42,317 nt of DNA from contig QMZC01000007.1 of assembly GCA_003662995.1 (NCBI GenBank), positions 1 to 42,317 on the forward strand. The letters run 5' to 3'. How positions within the stretch are numbered: position 1 is the first letter of the stretch; every line of letters begins with the position of its first letter. This stretch comes from Archaeoglobales archaeon. Lineage in GTDB: Archaea > Halobacteriota > Archaeoglobi > Archaeoglobales > Archaeoglobaceae. The notes below the pieces were generated by a model. That model saw only the letters and a program-made list of their open reading frames with translations, had not been told where the DNA came from and searched no databases. A program made the position numbers and the translations under genes. Below, one piece after another: positions 40,927-42,317 of the stretch.

Positions 40927-41667
40927 CTACAGTTCTTCAATTGAACCATAATTTTTTTTATTAATGCTTAACGTGTTAATGCCAATAAGCCAGTCAATTA
41001 TCCTATCAATCACCCTCCTCTCACGTCTGAGGAAGTGGCTACCATTCTTGACTTTCAGCAACTTTTTTGGCTCATTAGCCGCTTTGAACAAAATTTCTGC
41101 ATTCTCGTAACTTACAATTTCATCCGCTGTGCCGTGTACGATTAAAACTGGAACGTTTACATTACCAATCCACTTGATTGGCTCAAATTCCTCCATATCT
41201 GCTTTGAATTTACCAATGAATTCATCATAACCTTCTATTCCTCTCAACACGCCTTTTGTTCTAGCATTCGAGTAAATCATCTCTAAAACTCTGTCGTTGA
41301 AAATTTTACTGCAGCATGGAGATGAAATCGTAGCTAACGATTTGACGTTTTTTGAATTTGCCGCTACGTAGGTAGCTATGACACCACCCATGCTAAAACC
41401 GATTAGATTTACTTCGTTAAATCTATCCACAATATACATTAAATCCTCAACCCAGTTAGAAATTCTAAATTCACCCTTGCTTAACCCAGTCCCGGAAAAA
41501 TCGAATATGACCGAGTCTATTCCTCTTTTAGCAAAATATTTCGCCAAATCATCATAACTCTTTTCCACAACGGAGCCGGGGTCGTACGGTAAGCCATGGC
41601 AAATTACCGCAACATTTTCAACGTGTAATCTTACAAATGCTCTACCGATGGTGGTGTCAAGATGCAT
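40927..41667 (-). CDS. alpha/beta hydrolase
   Basis: The 246-residue protein has the nucleophile elbow GFSMGG (S92), the oxyanion region CHGLPYDPGS, an acid in VLIVHGTADEIVS and a histidine in KNGSHFLRRERR. This is the serine hydrolase fold of the dienelactone-hydrolase or S9-like type; the substrate is unknown. It converges with adk with no gap and lies 25 bases after the regulator at 41693. Confidence 0.85.
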   Translation of the reverse strand: MHLDTTIGRAFVRLHVENVAVICHGLPYDPGSVVEKSYDDLAKYFAKRGIDSVIFDFSGTGLSKGEFRISNWVEDLMYIVDRFNEVNLIGFSMGGVIATYVAANSKNVKSLATISSPCCSKIFNDRVLEMIYSNARTKGVLRGIEGYDEFIGKFKADMEEFEPIKWIGNVNVPVLIVHGTADEIVSYENAEILFKAANEPKKLLKVKNGSHFLRRERRVIDRIIDWLIGINTLSINKKNYGSIEEL

Positions 41668-41692
41668 AAAAATTGTAGTAGCAAATAAAAAT

Positions 41693-42061
41693 TTACTTTA
41701 TCCCAACGAGTTTTTCCAGTTCAATCAAATCTTTTTCAACTCTTTTTATCTCCTCTCTCTTCTTATTAACAAGCTCAGAAACTATCTCTTTTAGATCTAG
41801 GGTGAGCTTGTAACTCTTTAGAGGTCTTCCTTTACCTTTTTTCTTAAGCTCTCTCTCTTTAACCCATCCCCAGTCTTTCAACTCTTTCATAGCCAAGCTC
41901 ACTTCAGGTTGCCTCAGATTTGCAGCCCTTTCAATATCTCTAGAGATAGCCTCACCAACTTTTGAGAGAAAAACCACAACTTTAGCGATATTTCTATTTA
42001 ATCCAGTCTCTGACAATAATTTTACGATTTTTTCCTCCTTATCGCTTAATTCTTCCACCAT
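41693..42061 (-). CDS. winged-helix transcription regulator, 122 aa
   Basis: The N-terminal half is a winged helix: DKEEKIVKLLSETGLNRNIA, ISRDIERAANLRQPEVSLAM and the wing KKGKGRPLKSYKLTLDL. The C-terminal 35 residues are a coiled coil for dimerisation (KKREEIKRVEKDLIELEKLV). It resembles the archaeal TrmB/ArsR-like predicted regulators. It is upstream of the hydrolase on the same strand and may regulate it. The 176 bases to tRNA-Met hold no gene. Confidence 0.8.
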   Translation of the reverse strand: MVEELSDKEEKIVKLLSETGLNRNIAKVVVFLSKVGEAISRDIERAANLRQPEVSLAMKELKDWGWVKERELKKKGKGRPLKSYKLTLDLKEIVSELVNKKREEIKRVEKDLIELEKLVGIK

Positions 42062-42237
42062 AAGCTACACCTCTAATAGCTTTCTTGGTTATACTAAGAA
42101 CTATATAAATTTTTTTCCATTCAGTTATTTATCTAATACACGTAGATTTAGATAATGTTATATTAGATGCCTTAACAAAATCCCCAAAAGTTTTTAATAC
42201 ATTTGAAATAAAAAGGTGTAGAAACCCAATCAAAAAA

Positions 42238-42311
42238 GCCGAGGTAGCCTAGCTGGTTGGGGCGCCTGACTCATAATCAGGAGGTCGGGGGTTCGAATCC
42301 CCCCCTCGGCA
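42238..42311 (+). tRNA. tRNA-Met (anticodon CAT, elongator type)
   Basis: A 74-nt cloverleaf has acceptor GCCGAGG (42238-42244) paired with CCTCGGC (42304-42310), anticodon loop CTCATAA giving CAT, T loop TTCGAAT and discriminator A 42311. CCA is not encoded. The anticodon stem lacks the three G-C pairs of initiator tRNA, and the acceptor does not match the Ile2 type, so elongator Met is preferred. A TATA-like TTTTTAATA lies at 42190-42198. Confidence 0.93.
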
Positions 42312-42317
42312 GCTCTG

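Noticed and set aside
42238-42311. Initiator tRNA-Met or tRNA-Ile2 with CAT anticodon
   Set aside because: The anticodon stem lacks the initiator G-C triplet and the acceptor stem is unlike Ile2; elongator Met fits best, though a modification test would be decisive.
1-42317. CRISPR array or prophage
   Set aside because: No regularly spaced repeats, Cas genes, capsid, terminase or portal genes are visible; only the tRNA scar hints at an integrated element outside the window.

Overview
The window is chromosomal DNA of a euryarchaeon, most likely a member of the Archaeoglobi. The information-processing genes are archaeal: Pelota, the KEOPS subunit Cgi121, RpoK, RpoN, L18e, Tpt1, an eIF2B-like protein and an archaeosortase. 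The tRNAs do not encode CCA. Many genes have TATA-like boxes about 25 bases ahead of a leaderless start. A cupin phosphoglucose isomerase, siroheme-decarboxylase haem genes and large class III CoA-transferases next to small cysteine-rich proteins would all suit an Archaeoglobus, Ferroglobus or Geoglobus relative. The genus is an inference, not a read-out.

Layout. Positions 1-1300 are an accessory edge: a cut gene end, tiny ORFs, a ribbon-helix-helix gene whose 3' end runs into the 3' two-thirds of a tRNA-Arg gene (an attachment-site-like scar inside a perfect 12-bp stem), and an unknown protein. Positions 1274-7410 hold housekeeping and metabolic genes: MazG-like, HemD, a nitrilase, regulators, a radical-SAM/TRAM protein, an ASCH protein, an MTHFS-like protein and an MFS carrier with no standard start codon. 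Positions 7470-11765 hold a nitroreductase, a dead transposase, a truncated membrane protein and a cell-envelope group whose divergent promoter has two interleaved perfect inverted repeats.

Positions 11800-15428 (minus strand) are the conserved operon rpl18e-rpl13-rps9-rpoN-tRNA-Pro-rpoK-eno-rps2. Positions 15559-23745 hold RNA repair, Pelota, a KaiC-like protein without its Walker A lysine, Cgi121, PanE, an eIF2B-like protein and a siroheme/haem pair. Positions 23902-29833 form the main accessory block: an unknown small protein and an MBL-TPR protein, then a tight operon of two extended class III CoA-transferases, two small metal-binding-type proteins, a 46-residue five-cysteine protein and a coiled-coil protein.

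Positions 29869-34202 contain MoaC, a PhoU-like protein, phosphoglucose isomerase, a second transposase relic, a nicotinamidase and a hydratase gene broken by one TGA. Positions 34292-36493 form a second candidate system: DUF763, a JAMM protease, a 64-residue ubiquitin-like protein ending in Gly-Gly, and an unknown protein overlapping it. Positions 36494-38806 (minus strand) encode archaeosortase A with the archaetidylserine synthase and decarboxylase that make its presumed lipid substrate, plus MptD. The end of the window has an MBL protein, a secreted transglutaminase-like protein, adenylate kinase, a hydrolase, a regulator and tRNA-Met. I saw no CRISPR array, rRNA, intact insertion sequence or origin.
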